NCBI GenBank assembly: GCA_044226785.1
Contig: JBGAGK010000014.1
Location: forward strand, 59,001-123,000
Direction of reading: 5' to 3'
From: TMP-86 sp039807285
GTDB lineage: Bacteria; Pseudomonadota; Gammaproteobacteria; Steroidobacterales; Steroidobacteraceae
DNA length: 64,000 nt
Part shown: in pieces, positions 1-9,552 of the stretch
Layout: every line of letters begins with the position of its first letter
Position numbering within the stretch: the first letter of the stretch is position 1
Translations under genes and position numbers: made by a program
The notes under the pieces: generated by a model
Databases searched by the model: none
Seen by the model: the letters and a program-made list of their open reading frames with translations, nothing else
What the model was told of the DNA's origin: nothing

Positions 1-2071
1 CCGCCTGTCCGATCCAGCGTGCGATCAGCGGCGCCACATGCGCCGGCCAGCGCTGCAGCAGCAGCTGCGCGGCGCGTTGCACCGAGGGCAACAGGTCCGC
101 ATCACGCGACAGGTCGGCCACCCGCATCTGCGACAGGCCGGTCTGGCGTGTACCCAGCAGCTCGCCGGGCCCGCGCAGTTCCAGATCGCGCCGCGCCACC
201 TCGAAGCCGTCACTGGTATCCCGCATCACCGCGAGCCGTTCGCGGGCGAGGGATGACAGGGGCGAGTGATACAGCAGAACGCAGGTGCTTTCAAATTCAC
301 CGCGGCCGACACGCCCGCGCAGCTGATGGAGCTGTGCCAGCCCCATGCGCTCCGCGTTCTCGATGACCATCAGGCTGGCATTGGGGACATCGACACCCAC
401 CTCGATCACGGTGGTTGCCACCAGCAACTGGATGGCGCCGCGCTTGAACTCCTGCATCGTGCGCTCCTTCGCGGCGCCGGGCATGCGCCCGTGCACGAGG
501 CCTACCCGGAGTTCCGGCAATGCGGCGGCCAGCGTCTGTGCGGTCTCCTCGGCGGCGCTGTAGGGCATCTCCCCGGATTCGTCGATCAGCGGACATACCC
601 AGTAGGCCTGACGGCCGGCGAGACAGGAACCGTGGATGCGCTGCACGACTTCATCACGGCGCGATTCGGGCAATGCAATGGTCTTTACCGGCGTGCGGCC
701 CGGCGGCAGTTCATCGATCACCGAGATGTCCAGATCCGCATAGGCCGTCATGGCCAGTGTCCGGGGAATGGGCGTGGCGGTCATGATGAGCTGATGCGGC
801 TGGCGGCCTTCGGCCGAGCCCTTCTCGCGCAGGGCCAGACGCTGATGCACGCCGAATCGGTGCTGCTCGTCCACGATGGCCAGGGCAAGGCTGGCGAACT
901 GCACGCCTTCCTGGAACAGCGCGTGCGTGCCGATGACGATGGGCGCATGACCTTCGCGGATGCCTTTCTGGAGCGACTGCCTGGCCTTCCCGGTCTGCCG
1001 GCCCGTGAGCAGGGCCACGGGTACCGAGAGCGGGGAGAACCAGCGCTGGAAATTCTGCGCATGCTGGTCGGCCAGCAGTTCGGTGGGTGCCATCAGCGCA
1101 GCCTGTCGGCCGGCCTGCACCACCTGCGCTGCGGCCACGGCAGCGACCAGGGTCTTGCCGCAGCCGACATCGCCCTGCACCAGGCGCAGCATGGGACGCT
1201 CACAGGCGAGGTCCGCATCGATCTGCCCGAGTACACGCCGCTGCGCGCCGGTGAGCGCGAACGGAAGCGATGCCAGCAGGCGCGAGGCCAGGGCTCCATC
1301 GGAGCCGATGACCCATCCGGGTTCCGACTGGATGCGCTGGCGGAGCTGACGCAGCGAGAGCTGGTGTGCCAGCAGTTCCTCGAAGGCGAGCCGCCTCTGT
1401 GCAGGGTGCCGGCGATTCACCAGCTCATCGACCGGGCAGTTCACCGGCGGCTGATGGACCAGAAGCAGCGCCTCGTGCAGGGAAGGCAGGTCCGCGCGCT
1501 GCAGCAGTTCCGCTGGGAGCCAGTCGCGCAGTTCGTCCGCATTTACCTGCGCCAGCGCGAGTTTCATCAACATGCGCAGACGCCCCTGGGTCACGCCTTC
1601 GGTGGACGGATAGATGGGCGTCAGGCGATCCTCGTTCCCCTCACCGGCAGGTCCTGCGCGACGATACTCCGGGTGCACCATCTCGATGCCTGCGTTGCCG
1701 CGGCGTGCTTCGCCGAAGCAGCGGATGCGGGTGCCGCGCGTGAGGCCCTGTTGCTGCTGCGAAGAAAAATGGAAGAACCGCAGGGTGAGCGAGCCTGATC
1801 CGTCGGACAGCCTGCTGAGCAACTGGCGGCGGCCGCGGAAGGCCACTTCAGTGAGCTGGACCTCGCCTTCCACCGCGGCCCGCATGCCCGGGCGCAGCTC
1901 GCCCAGCGGCACGGTGCGGGTGCGATCCTCGTACCGGACGGGCAGCAGAAACAGCAGGTCGAGCGTGCTGTGGATCCCCAGAGCCGACAGGCGATGAGCG
2001 AGAGCCTCGCCGACGCCGCGCAGGCTGGTGATGGGCCGCGGCGCGGGAGTGGCGGCCCCCTCCCCGTTCAC
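1..2071 (-). CDS. recG: ATP-dependent DNA helicase RecG (3' end cut by window edge)
   Basis: RecG remodels stalled replication forks and branch-migrates Holliday junctions in the cytoplasm. The reverse-strand frame from 2071 gives 690 codons and runs off the left edge only a few residues short of the usual ~690-700. An N-terminal wedge/OB region (GVGEALAHRL, LLPVRYEDRT) is followed by helicase motifs: Walker A GDVGCGKT, the DEQHRFGV box that is RecG's version of DExH, MTATPIPRT, and TTVIEVGVDVPNA with QLRGRVGR. The GTG start overlaps the ridA stop codon by 3 nt (GTGA), which implies translational coupling. It is the last visible gene of the leftward gmk-rpoZ-spoT-ridA-recG series. There is no ATG start and the gene is open at the edge. 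Assignment is very secure. Confidence 0.96.
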   Translation of the reverse strand, partial: MNGEGAATPAPRPITSLRGVGEALAHRLSALGIHSTLDLLFLLPVRYEDRTRTVPLGELRPGMRAAVEGEVQLTEVAFRGRRQLLSRLSDGSGSLTLRFFHFSSQQQQGLTRGTRIRCFGEARRGNAGIEMVHPEYRRAGPAGEGNEDRLTPIYPSTEGVTQGRLRMLMKLALAQVNADELRDWLPAELLQRADLPSLHEALLLVHQPPVNCPVDELVNRRHPAQRRLAFEELLAHQLSLRQLRQRIQSEPGWVIGSDGALASRLLASLPFALTGAQRRVLGQIDADLACERPMLRLVQGDVGCGKTLVAAVAAAQVVQAGRQAALMAPTELLADQHAQNFQRWFSPLSVPVALLTGRQTGKARQSLQKGIREGHAPIVIGTHALFQEGVQFASLALAIVDEQHRFGVHQRLALREKGSAEGRQPHQLIMTATPIPRTLAMTAYADLDISVIDELPPGRTPVKTIALPESRRDEVVQRIHGSCLAGRQAYWVCPLIDESGEMPYSAAEETAQTLAAALPELRVGLVHGRMPGAAKERTMQEFKRGAIQLLVATTVIEVGVDVPNASLMVIENAERMGLAQLHQLRGRVGRGEFESTCVLLYHSPLSSLARERLAVMRDTSDGFEVARRDLELRGPGELLGTRQTGLSQMRVADLSRDADLLPSVQRAAQLLLQRWPAHVAPLIARWIGQA

Positions 2072-2448
2072 AGTGCGAGGATGCACTCCATTTCAACCTG
2101 CGCGCCACGCGGCAGCGCTGCGACGCCCACGGCGGCCCGGGCCGGATAGGGTTCGCGGAAGTACTCGGCCATCACCTTGTTGACCAGTCCGAAGTGTGCG
2201 AGGTCCACCAGGAACACCGAGACCTTCACCACATCGTCGAAGCTTGCGCCGGCCGCCTGCACGATGGCCTTGAGATTGTCGAGCACGCGGCGGATCTGGG
2301 CCTCCATGTCACCCGTCACCAGTTCCTTCGTGACCGGATCCAGCGGAACCTGGCCCGAGATCCATATCGTGTTGCCCACGCGTACGGCCTGAGAGTAGGT
2401 GCCGATGGCGGCCGGTGCATTTGCCGTGGAAATGATCTGTTTGCTCAT
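2068..2448 (-). CDS. ridA: RidA family enamine/imine deaminase
   Basis: RidA (YjgF/YER057c/UK114) hydrolyses reactive 2-aminoacrylate-type enamines released by PLP enzymes such as threonine dehydratase. The 126-residue product is full length for the family. It has the typical start MSKQIISTANAPAAIG, the TYSQAV segment, ISGQVPLDP, and a C-terminal block YPARAAVGVAALP that contains the Arg binding the substrate carboxylate, followed by VEMECILAL. It lies 9 bp after spoT and its stop overlaps the recG start, so it is probably cotranscribed with both. The spoT-ridA-recG order is common in gammaproteobacteria. Confidence 0.95.
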   Translation of the reverse strand: MSKQIISTANAPAAIGTYSQAVRVGNTIWISGQVPLDPVTKELVTGDMEAQIRRVLDNLKAIVQAAGASFDDVVKVSVFLVDLAHFGLVNKVMAEYFREPYPARAAVGVAALPRGAQVEMECILAL

Positions 2449-2457
2449 GCGCGCATG

Positions 2458-4626
2458 TTAACCGCTTTTGCCGGCGATGGTGCGCGAGACGCGCAGCACG
2501 TCGGGCATGCGCCGCACGGTGCGCAGGATCCGGGCGAGCTGCTGGCGGTTGCGCACCTGCAGTTCGAATCGCAGGGCCGAGCTGTCGCCGTCGCGCTCCA
2601 GCAGCGACACGTGATCGATATTGGTAAGGGTGCTGGCGATGCTCGAGGCCACCGCGGCGAGCACGCCCATGGTGTTCGCGACCTCCACCTTGATCTCGGA
2701 GGTGAACAGGCGATCGCCTGAATCCTGCCAGCTCACCGGAATCCACTTTTCCGGATGCTTGCGATATTCCTCGAGGTTGCCGCAGTTCTGCCGGTGGATG
2801 GTCACGCCGCGCCCGGGGCTCAGGTAGGCCATGATGGGATCATCCGGGATGGGGAAGCAGCAGCGGGCATAGGTGACGAGCAGCCCTTCCGTGCCGGCGA
2901 TCATCAGCGGTTCCAGCTTCCCCTTCCTGCTTTCCTGGGCCTGAGGCGGCAACAGGCTTCGCGCCACCAGCGGGGCGAGCCGTTCACCCAGGCCGATCTT
3001 CTCGTACAGGTCCTGCACGCTGGCCAGTTTCAGCTCGCTCACCAGCGCATCGATGCGTTCCGAGGGGATCTTCTTCAGGCTCACCGAGAACTCTTCCATC
3101 GCGCGGCCCAGCAGGCGTTTGCCGAGTTCGGCGGCCTCGCCGCGCTTCAAACCCTTCACGTACTGGCGGATCGCGGCGCGCGCCTTGGCGGTGACGACGA
3201 AATTCGCCCAGGCCGGATTCGGCGTGGCACCTTTCGCGGTGATGATCTCGACAGTCTGCCCGTTGCGCAGCGGCGTGCGCAGCGGCACCAGTCTGCGGTC
3301 CACCCTGGCCGCCACGCAGCGATGGCCCACGCCGGTGTGGATGGCGTAGGCGAAGTCCACGGCCGTGGCACCGCTGGCGAGTCGAAGTATCTCGCCCTTG
3401 GGTGTGAATACGTAGACCTTGTCGGGAAACAGGTCCACCTTGACGCTTTCGAGGAATTCCTCGGAGGAACCACCCTCCTGGATCTGCACCAGGTTGGCCA
3501 GCCACTTTCGCGCCCGATCATGTTCCTCGTCGCCACTGGCGTGCTCTCCTGTCTTGTATTTCCAGTGCGCCGCGATGCCCGAATCGGCGATGCGATGCAT
3601 CTCTTCGGTGCGGATCTGGACCTCGATGGGCATGCCGGTCGGACCGAACAGCGTCGTATGGAGGGATTGATAGCCGTTGATGCGGGGGATGGCGATGTAA
3701 TCCTTGAAGCGGCCGGGCATCGGCTTGTAAAGACCGTGCACCACGCCCAGTGCCCGATAACAGGTGTCACGCGTGTCAACGATGATGCGAAACCCGTACA
3801 CGTCGACCATCTCGTTGATCGAGATGCCCTTCTTCAGCATCTTGCGGTAGATGCTGTACAGGTGCTTTTCGCGTCCCTCGACTTCGCCCTGGATCCCGGC
3901 CTTCGTGAGCGCGGCGCGGAAGCTCGCGAGAATCCTGCCGACGAACTCCTTCTGGTTGCCGCGCGCGCGTTTGAGTTCCCGCTCCAGCACCTTGTAGCGG
4001 TGCGGATACAGGGCCTGGAAGCCCAGATCCTCGAGTTCCAGCTTGACGTTGTACAGGCCCAGGCGCTCGGCGATCGGCGCATAGATCTCCAGGGTCTCGC
4101 GCGCGGTGCGCCGTCGCTTGACCGGAGGAAGTGCGCCCACCGTGCGCATGTTGTGCATGCGGTCGGCGAGCTTGACCATGATGACGCGGATGTCGCGCAC
4201 CATGGCCAGCAGCATCTTGCGGAACGATTCGGCCTGCGCTTCCTGGCGGTTCTTGAACTGGATCTGGTCCAGCTTGCTGACCCCGTCGACCAGATCGGCC
4301 ACCGCCTGGCCGAACAGGCCGGCGATCTCGGCCTTGGCGGTCGGCGTATCCTCGATCACATCGTGCAGGATTGCGGCACACAAGGTGTCCGCATCCAGAT
4401 GCAGGTCGGCGAGGATATCGGCCACGGCCACCGGATGGGTGATGTAGGGTTCGCCGGAGATGCGCGTCTGGCCGCGGTGCTTCTCCGCACCGAATTCATA
4501 GGCCGCCCGAACCTGCTCCACCTGCGCCGGCGGCAGGTAGCCCTCGAGCTTTTCAAGCAGGTGGTTGATCCCCGTGGTGCGTCGTCCACCCGGCAGGAAG
4601 CCCAGGATGGACGAGGCGTAGTTCAT
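2458..4626 (-). CDS. spoT: Bifunctional (p)ppGpp synthetase/hydrolase
   Basis: This RSH-family enzyme sets the level of the stringent-response alarmone. The 722 residues show, in order: an HD hydrolase domain with AAILHDVIEDT (the HDxxED motif, about residues 83-93); a synthetase domain with VYGFRIIVDT, GRFKDYIAIP, NGYQSLHTT and EVQIRT; a TGS domain (DKVYVFTPKGEI, about 405-465); a helical linker; and a C-terminal ACT domain. Because the HD motif and synthetase core are both intact, SpoT/Rel is favoured over a hydrolase-dead RelA. The start MNYASSILGF lies 24 bp downstream of the rpoZ stop, which supports an rpoZ-spoT operon. No defect was seen. Confidence 0.96.
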   Translation of the reverse strand: MNYASSILGFLPGGRRTTGINHLLEKLEGYLPPAQVEQVRAAYEFGAEKHRGQTRISGEPYITHPVAVADILADLHLDADTLCAAILHDVIEDTPTAKAEIAGLFGQAVADLVDGVSKLDQIQFKNRQEAQAESFRKMLLAMVRDIRVIMVKLADRMHNMRTVGALPPVKRRRTARETLEIYAPIAERLGLYNVKLELEDLGFQALYPHRYKVLERELKRARGNQKEFVGRILASFRAALTKAGIQGEVEGREKHLYSIYRKMLKKGISINEMVDVYGFRIIVDTRDTCYRALGVVHGLYKPMPGRFKDYIAIPRINGYQSLHTTLFGPTGMPIEVQIRTEEMHRIADSGIAAHWKYKTGEHASGDEEHDRARKWLANLVQIQEGGSSEEFLESVKVDLFPDKVYVFTPKGEILRLASGATAVDFAYAIHTGVGHRCVAARVDRRLVPLRTPLRNGQTVEIITAKGATPNPAWANFVVTAKARAAIRQYVKGLKRGEAAELGKRLLGRAMEEFSVSLKKIPSERIDALVSELKLASVQDLYEKIGLGERLAPLVARSLLPPQAQESRKGKLEPLMIAGTEGLLVTYARCCFPIPDDPIMAYLSPGRGVTIHRQNCGNLEEYRKHPEKWIPVSWQDSGDRLFTSEIKVEVANTMGVLAAVASSIASTLTNIDHVSLLERDGDSSALRFELQVRNRQQLARILRTVRRMPDVLRVSRTIAGKSG

Positions 4627-4650
4627 GGGGATGGCAGGAAAAGCGGTGAA

Positions 4651-4929
4651 TCAGTCCCCGAGACCCAGCTGCGGTGCCCGGAAATCGGATGGGATGTCCA
4701 TCTCGCTGACCGGCTGTTCGACGATCTCCTCGGGTTCGTCCATCAGGGCGGAAGTCACGGTACCGGCTGCGATCTCGCGCAGCGCGACCACCGTGGCCTT
4801 GTCGTTCTCCCATTCGACCGTGGGCTCGGCACCGTTGGCGAGGCGCCGTGCCCGCCTGGCCGCCAGCAGCACCAGATTGAACAGGTTGGGTTCGTTTTGC
4901 AGACAGTCTTCGACGGTGATTCGGGCCAC
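4651..4929 (-). CDS. rpoZ: RNA polymerase omega subunit
   Basis: The omega chaperone of the beta' subunit, 92 residues. The GTG start at 4929 gives MARITVEDCLQNEPNLFNLV, the canonical omega N-terminus, then LAARRARRL and ENDKATVVALREIAAG, the conserved core that contacts beta'. The frame stays open upstream, but the upstream residues do not look like omega, so GTG is preferred over the longer ATG-initiated version. It lies between gmk and spoT as in many gammaproteobacteria. The acidic tail (EEIVEQPVSEMDIPSD) is variable in the family. Confidence 0.93.
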   Translation of the reverse strand: MARITVEDCLQNEPNLFNLVLLAARRARRLANGAEPTVEWENDKATVVALREIAAGTVTSALMDEPEEIVEQPVSEMDIPSDFRAPQLGLGD

Positions 4930-4978
4930 GGCTGGATTCTCGGTAAAGGGTTGAAAATGGTAGCAGAAAGGCCCGTCC

Positions 4979-5596
4979 TCAGGCCAGCAGGCGTGCCGCC
5001 AGGCCGGCGATCGCGGGCGTCCGGGGCGAACTGGCCACAGGACGGCCCATGACGATGTCCTCGAGCCGGTCCAGGGCCTCCTCGAACCGGTCGTTGACGA
5101 TGACGTGGTCGAACTCATGCCAGTGCGACAGTTCGGTCACTGAATCCTCCAGCCGCCGGCGGATGACCTCGTCCGAATCGGTGCGGCGGGCACGGAGCCT
5201 GTCTTCCAGGGCTGCCCTGGAGGGTGGCAGGATGAAAATGCTGCATTTTTCTGGCAATTTCCGGCTTACCTGGCGAGCTCCCTGCCAGTCGATCTCGAGC
5301 ACCAGATCCTGCCCGGCGGCCAGCGCATCGTTCACCGCCGTGAGGCCGGTGCCATACGCGTTGTCGAACACCCGGGCGTATTCCAGGAACTCGCCGGCAT
5401 CCACCATGCGCTGGAACTGCTCGCGGGACACGAAGTGATAATCACGGCCATCGACCTCGTTGGGCCGGGGCGGGCGGGTGGTGTAGGAGACGGAGAAGCG
5501 CAGCCGGGGCTGCCTGTCCATCAGCGCCCTGACGAGGCTGGTCTTGCCCGTTCCGGAAGGGGCAGCGATGACGAACAGCCGGCCGCGTTGGGTCAT
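4979..5596 (-). CDS. gmk: Guanylate kinase
   Basis: Phosphorylates GMP to GDP using ATP; cytosolic. The 205 residues from ATG 5596 match the family length (~207). A P-loop APSGTGKTSL is followed by the GMP-binding segment SVSYTTRPPRPNEVDGRDY, then EFLEYARVFDNAYGT and VLEIDWQGARQV. An in-frame start 30 nt upstream exists but adds a non-conserved MPPIPLDFAY leader, so the start just before TQRGRLFVIAAP is preferred. It opens the leftward gmk-rpoZ-spoT-ridA-recG series and diverges from the molybdenum hydroxylase gene at 5793. Confidence 0.95.
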   Translation of the reverse strand: MTQRGRLFVIAAPSGTGKTSLVRALMDRQPRLRFSVSYTTRPPRPNEVDGRDYHFVSREQFQRMVDAGEFLEYARVFDNAYGTGLTAVNDALAAGQDLVLEIDWQGARQVSRKLPEKCSIFILPPSRAALEDRLRARRTDSDEVIRRRLEDSVTELSHWHEFDHVIVNDRFEEALDRLEDIVMGRPVASSPRTPAIAGLAARLLA

Positions 5597-5792
5597 ATAC
5601 GCGAAGTCTAATGGAATCGGCGGCACCCGGTCCTGCGCACCGGGTCGAGGGGCCCGGACCGGGCAGACAGTGCGGGGTGAGGCCCGATGACCCCTTGCTA
5701 CGGCGACACCTGCCGGTCAATATCGACTTTCGCCGATGCCCCGTCCAGGAGCCTGCCGCATGATTCCCTATCTTCGTTCCCGTTCCTCCAGC

Positions 5793-8081
5793 ATGCCGAC
5801 AGAGCCGGGCAATCAGCTCGCCGATGCGTCGCGCCGCCAGGTCCTGCAGCTGCTGAGCGCCGGTGGCCTCGTGCTGGTCGCCGGGGTTCCGGGCGTCAGC
5901 CGCGTGGACGCGGCGCAACCCCGGAAAGCCGGTTCCGCCTGGTCGCCCATGGTGTACGTGTCCATCGAACCTTCGGGTCTCGTCACCATCATCTGTCACC
6001 GTTCGGAAATGGGGCAGGGGATCCGTTCCACCATTCCCTACATCATCGCGGACGAGCTGGAGGCCGATTTCGCGCGATGCCGGCTGCAGCAGGCCGATGG
6101 CGATGAAAAGTACGGCTCGCAGAACACCGACGGCTCCACCAGCATCCGGGATTTCCTGCCGCAATATCGCGAGACCGGCGCCACCTTGCGCCTGCTTCTG
6201 GAACAGGCCGCGGCGAAGCACTGGGGCGTGGAGTTGGGCAGCGTACGGGCGCAGCAACATCACGTCGTTCATGGCGCCAGTGGCAGGAGCCTGCCCTATG
6301 GTGCGCTGGTGGCCACGGCCCGCAAGTTGCCGATGCCTGCGAAAGGCACGGTGCGCTTCAAGGCACCTGCGGAGCGTCGCTGGCAGGGCAAGGCCATGCC
6401 TTCGCTCGATCTCGCCGACATGATCGTCGGCACGGCGGTCTACGGTGCCGACAAGCGCCTGCCCGGCATGCTGACCGCAGCCATTGCACGGCCTCCGGTG
6501 TGGGGCGGGACGGTTGCCTCGCTGGATGAGAGCGCCGCACTGCAGGTGCCGGGTGTCAGGCGCGTGGTGCGGGTACCTTCCTCGCCGCTGCCGGGAGGGT
6601 TCCTGCCCATGGGAGGCGTGGCCGTGGTGGCCACCAACACCTGGGCGGCGATCAAGGGTCGGGATGCCCTGCGCATCAGCTGGAATGACGGGCCCAACGC
6701 GGCCTACGATTCAAAGGCCTACCGGCAGACCCTGCAGAAATCGGTGCAGGGTGATGGCAAGGCGGGGCGCAGCGTGGGCGATGCGCGGCATGCGCTGTCA
6801 GGCGCGGCGCGCACGCTTGCGGCCGAGTACTACATGCCGCATCTGTCGCATGCGCAGATGGAACCGCTGGCGGCCGTGGCCACTGCATCGGGCGGCAGGA
6901 TCGAAGCCTGGGCTCCCACACAATCCCCGATGGATGCCCGCAAGAGCATCGCCGAGTACCTGAAGACGGATGTTTCGAAGGTCACGGTGCACGTGACCCT
7001 GCTGGGAGGGGCCTTCGGGCGCAAGTCCAAGCCCGATTTCATCTGCGAGGCGGCATGGCTTGCGCGCGAGCTGGGTGCGCCGGTGCGCGTGCAGTGGACG
7101 CGCGAGGACGACATGCAGCACGACTACTACCACTCCGTGTCGGTCCAGCGCCTCGAGGCCGGGTTCGATGCATCCGGCAAGGTGATCGCATGGCGCCACC
7201 GCCTGGCGTTCCCGTCGATTTCCGCGACGTTTGCTCCCGGCGTGGAAGGCCCGGAACCGGATGAACTGGCCAACGGCGCCAGCGACATCCCCTTCGCGAT
7301 TCCGAACATCAGCGTGGAGGCCTGCCCGGCGCTGGCGCAGGTGCGCATCGGCTGGTACCGCTCGGTGTATGCCAACCACATCTGCGTTGCCATCGGCTCG
7401 TTCGTCGACGAACTCGCCCATGCGCAAAAACGCGATCCGCTGGAATTCTGGCTGGAATTGCTGGGGACCGACCGGCGTGTGGACCTGTCCAGGGCGGGGC
7501 TGGTGGCGCCGGCAAGCAATTACGGCGCCAACTGGATCGATTATCCGCTCGACACCGGGCGCGCCCGGCATGTCCTCCAGCTGGCAGCGGAAAAATCAGG
7601 CTGGGGATCGCCACTGCCGAAGGGGCGGGGGCGTGGCATCGCCATGATGCGCAGCTTCCTGAGCTACGTGGCCATGGTGGTCGAAGTCGAGGTGCAGGAC
7701 GATGGCACCGTGCGGGTGCCGCGCGCCACGGCAGCACTGGACGCGGGCTTCATCGCCAATCCGGGGCGTGCGCGTGCACAGATGGAAGGCGCGATCGTGA
7801 TGGCCATGAGCAATGTCCTGTACAGCGGCATCACCTTCGCGCGCGGCCGGGTCGAACAGGGCAACTACAACGACTACGAGGTGACGCACATTCCCGCGGC
7901 GCCGTATGCAGTGGACGTGCACCTCGTTGAAAGCGAGGGCATGCCCGGTGGCATCGGCGAGCCGGGCGTACCCGCCGCGGAACCAGCGCTGGTGAATGCC
8001 ATCTTCGCGGCCACGGGCGTGCGCGTGCGCGAGTTTCCGGTTGCGCAGCAGCTCGCGGGCTGGCGCCAGCGAAAGGCCTGA
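5793..8081 (+). CDS. Xanthine dehydrogenase-family molybdopterin subunit (IorB-like), Tat-exported
   Basis: Large Mo-cofactor subunit of the isoquinoline 1-oxidoreductase/aldehyde oxidase type, 762 residues. It begins with a Tat-like signal (SRRQVLQLLSAGG and a hydrophobic stretch ending in AA), so it probably acts in the periplasm. Supporting motifs are the HRSEMGQGIRST segment, GGAFGRKSK, REDDMQHDYYHS near the molybdopterin site, and the C-terminal GMPGGIGEPGVP block, whose Glu fits the catalytic base of the family. These enzymes hydroxylate heterocycles or aldehydes and normally need a separate 2Fe-2S subunit. None is encoded next to it: the neighbours are gmk and a CLC channel. A longer start at 5736 is possible, but ATG 5793 puts the signal at a normal distance. 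Substrate unknown. Confidence 0.85.
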   Translation: MPTEPGNQLADASRRQVLQLLSAGGLVLVAGVPGVSRVDAAQPRKAGSAWSPMVYVSIEPSGLVTIICHRSEMGQGIRSTIPYIIADELEADFARCRLQQADGDEKYGSQNTDGSTSIRDFLPQYRETGATLRLLLEQAAAKHWGVELGSVRAQQHHVVHGASGRSLPYGALVATARKLPMPAKGTVRFKAPAERRWQGKAMPSLDLADMIVGTAVYGADKRLPGMLTAAIARPPVWGGTVASLDESAALQVPGVRRVVRVPSSPLPGGFLPMGGVAVVATNTWAAIKGRDALRISWNDGPNAAYDSKAYRQTLQKSVQGDGKAGRSVGDARHALSGAARTLAAEYYMPHLSHAQMEPLAAVATASGGRIEAWAPTQSPMDARKSIAEYLKTDVSKVTVHVTLLGGAFGRKSKPDFICEAAWLARELGAPVRVQWTREDDMQHDYYHSVSVQRLEAGFDASGKVIAWRHRLAFPSISATFAPGVEGPEPDELANGASDIPFAIPNISVEACPALAQVRIGWYRSVYANHICVAIGSFVDELAHAQKRDPLEFWLELLGTDRRVDLSRAGLVAPASNYGANWIDYPLDTGRARHVLQLAAEKSGWGSPLPKGRGRGIAMMRSFLSYVAMVVEVEVQDDGTVRVPRATAALDAGFIANPGRARAQMEGAIVMAMSNVLYSGITFARGRVEQGNYNDYEVTHIPAAPYAVDVHLVESEGMPGGIGEPGVPAAEPALVNAIFAATGVRVREFPVAQQLAGWRQRKA

Positions 8082-8146
8082 GAACGCAAATACCGATACC
8101 GAAGGTCGGCAGCGATGTCCGGGCGGACCGGATCTGAAGCCCGGCA

Positions 8147-9517
8147 ATGTTGCAGCGATTTCACCTGACTGAACTCCTGGTGATGCTCGCCACGGTGTTT
8201 CAGTGGCTGGTGTTGTCCATATTCACGGGTGCCCTGGTCGGTCTGGGCTGTACGCTGTTCCTGCGTGCATTGCTTGTGAGCGAGGGCCGTCTGTATGCAT
8301 CGCCGTGGTGGCTGCTCGCCCTGAGCCTGCCGCTGGCCGGATTCGCCAACGGACTGCTGCTGCACTACGGATACCGGCTGAGCCGCAGCGGTTACTCGGA
8401 CAGCCCCATCGTCGCGGTCAACGAGCAGCATGGGCGCATGCCGTTCCGCACGCTGTGGATCAAGCCGCTGGCAGCCCTGATCACCCTCGCCTGTGGTGGT
8501 TCCGCGGGCAAGGAAGGACCATGCTCCCACATCGGTGCGAGCTTCGCCGCCGGCATCGGCCGCGTGCTTCACCTCAATCCGGAAATGCGAAAACGCCTGC
8601 TCGCATGTGGGGTCAGCGCCGGGTTCTCGAGTGTTTTCGGCACGCCGATCGCCGGCGCCATCTACGGGGTCGAGATGCTCGCCATCGGCCGTATCCGTCA
8701 CGACTTCCTGTTCCCCGGGGTTGTTGCGGGCGTGACCGCTTTCGAAGTCTCGCGGCACCTCGGCGTGCCCTATCCGGCCTACCACATCGCCTTCGTCAGC
8801 AACTTCACCGAACTCCTGTTCCTCAAGACGGTGCTGATCGGCATCCTGTGTGGGGCGGTGGCCTGGACGTTCGTCGAACTGCTGCGCGGCTCAAATCTCC
8901 TCTTTGACCGGATCCGGCGCGAATACGCACTGTGGCCACCGCTGGTGCCGCTGATCGGGGGCTGTGTGCTCGCGATTCTCGTGGCCGTGCTGCCGAGGCA
9001 ATATATCGGCCTGAGTCTGCCGGCGATGGAAGCCGCACTTTCGGGTCAGACCATGCCCCATCTGGGCTTCCTGTGGAAGGCGCTCCTCGTCGCGGTCACG
9101 CTCGGCTCGGGATTCTACGGCGGCATCGTGACACCACAGTTCGTGATCGGCGCCATTGCCGGAAGTGCCTTCGCGCCGCTGTTCGGACTGCAACCGGCTC
9201 TGGGCGCGGCAGTGGGTCTGGTGGCCGTCGTGGCCGCCGCCTCGAACGCACCGATTGCCGCCATCCTGATGGGCGTGGAACTGTTCGGCGCGGATTCGAT
9301 GCTGCACGTGACCGGCGCCTGCGTCGCGGCATACCTGATCATCGGGCATCGCAGCGTGTATCCCGAACAACAGATCGCCTTCAGCAAGTCTTCGTGGATC
9401 TTCGCGCACGCCGGGCTGCCGGTCGGGCAGGAGAAAGTGCGTCTGTCCTATGGCCTGATGCGCTGGTGGCACATGCGGCGCAGGCGCATCCGCAGCTCCC
9501 GTCGTCCGGGGACCTGA
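8147..9517 (+). CDS. CLC-family chloride channel/transporter
   Basis: Polytopic inner-membrane protein of 456 residues with about ten hydrophobic segments. The CLC selectivity regions are recognisable: GGSAGKEGPCSHIG (the GKEGP signature), GVSAGFSSVFGTPIAGAIYGVEML, and GSGFYGGIVTPQFVIGAIAG (the GxFxP-type loop). There are no C-terminal CBS domains, so it resembles the short bacterial ClcA-like and eriC-like proteins that exchange chloride or fluoride. Exchanger and channel behaviour cannot be told apart here. It starts 65 bp after the molybdenum hydroxylase stop and ends convergently with an M20 peptidase gene across a short GC-rich hairpin. Confidence 0.88.
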   Translation: MLQRFHLTELLVMLATVFQWLVLSIFTGALVGLGCTLFLRALLVSEGRLYASPWWLLALSLPLAGFANGLLLHYGYRLSRSGYSDSPIVAVNEQHGRMPFRTLWIKPLAALITLACGGSAGKEGPCSHIGASFAAGIGRVLHLNPEMRKRLLACGVSAGFSSVFGTPIAGAIYGVEMLAIGRIRHDFLFPGVVAGVTAFEVSRHLGVPYPAYHIAFVSNFTELLFLKTVLIGILCGAVAWTFVELLRGSNLLFDRIRREYALWPPLVPLIGGCVLAILVAVLPRQYIGLSLPAMEAALSGQTMPHLGFLWKALLVAVTLGSGFYGGIVTPQFVIGAIAGSAFAPLFGLQPALGAAVGLVAVVAAASNAPIAAILMGVELFGADSMLHVTGACVAAYLIIGHRSVYPEQQIAFSKSSWIFAHAGLPVGQEKVRLSYGLMRWWHMRRRRIRSSRRPGT

Positions 9518-9526
9518 ATCGCAGCA

Positions 9527-9546
9527 GGCGCGCGAGACTGCGCGCC
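9527..9546. terminator. GC-rich hairpin between convergent genes
   Basis: Perfect 7-bp arms GGCGCGC / GCGCGCC with a 6-nt loop lie in the 35-bp gap between the convergent CLC gene and M20 peptidase gene. There is no T-run on either side, so a bidirectional terminator is inferred from position and stem only. Confidence 0.4.
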
Positions 9547-9552
9547 GATCGC

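Noticed and set aside
266..1798. Long plus-strand ORF opposite recG
   Set aside because: Antisense shadow of a clear RecG frame; His/Gln/Arg-rich composition without any domain, as expected from GC-rich coding DNA read backwards.
2755..5052. 765-codon plus-strand ORF opposite spoT, rpoZ and gmk
   Set aside because: Runs antisense through three conserved genes and has no recognisable motif.
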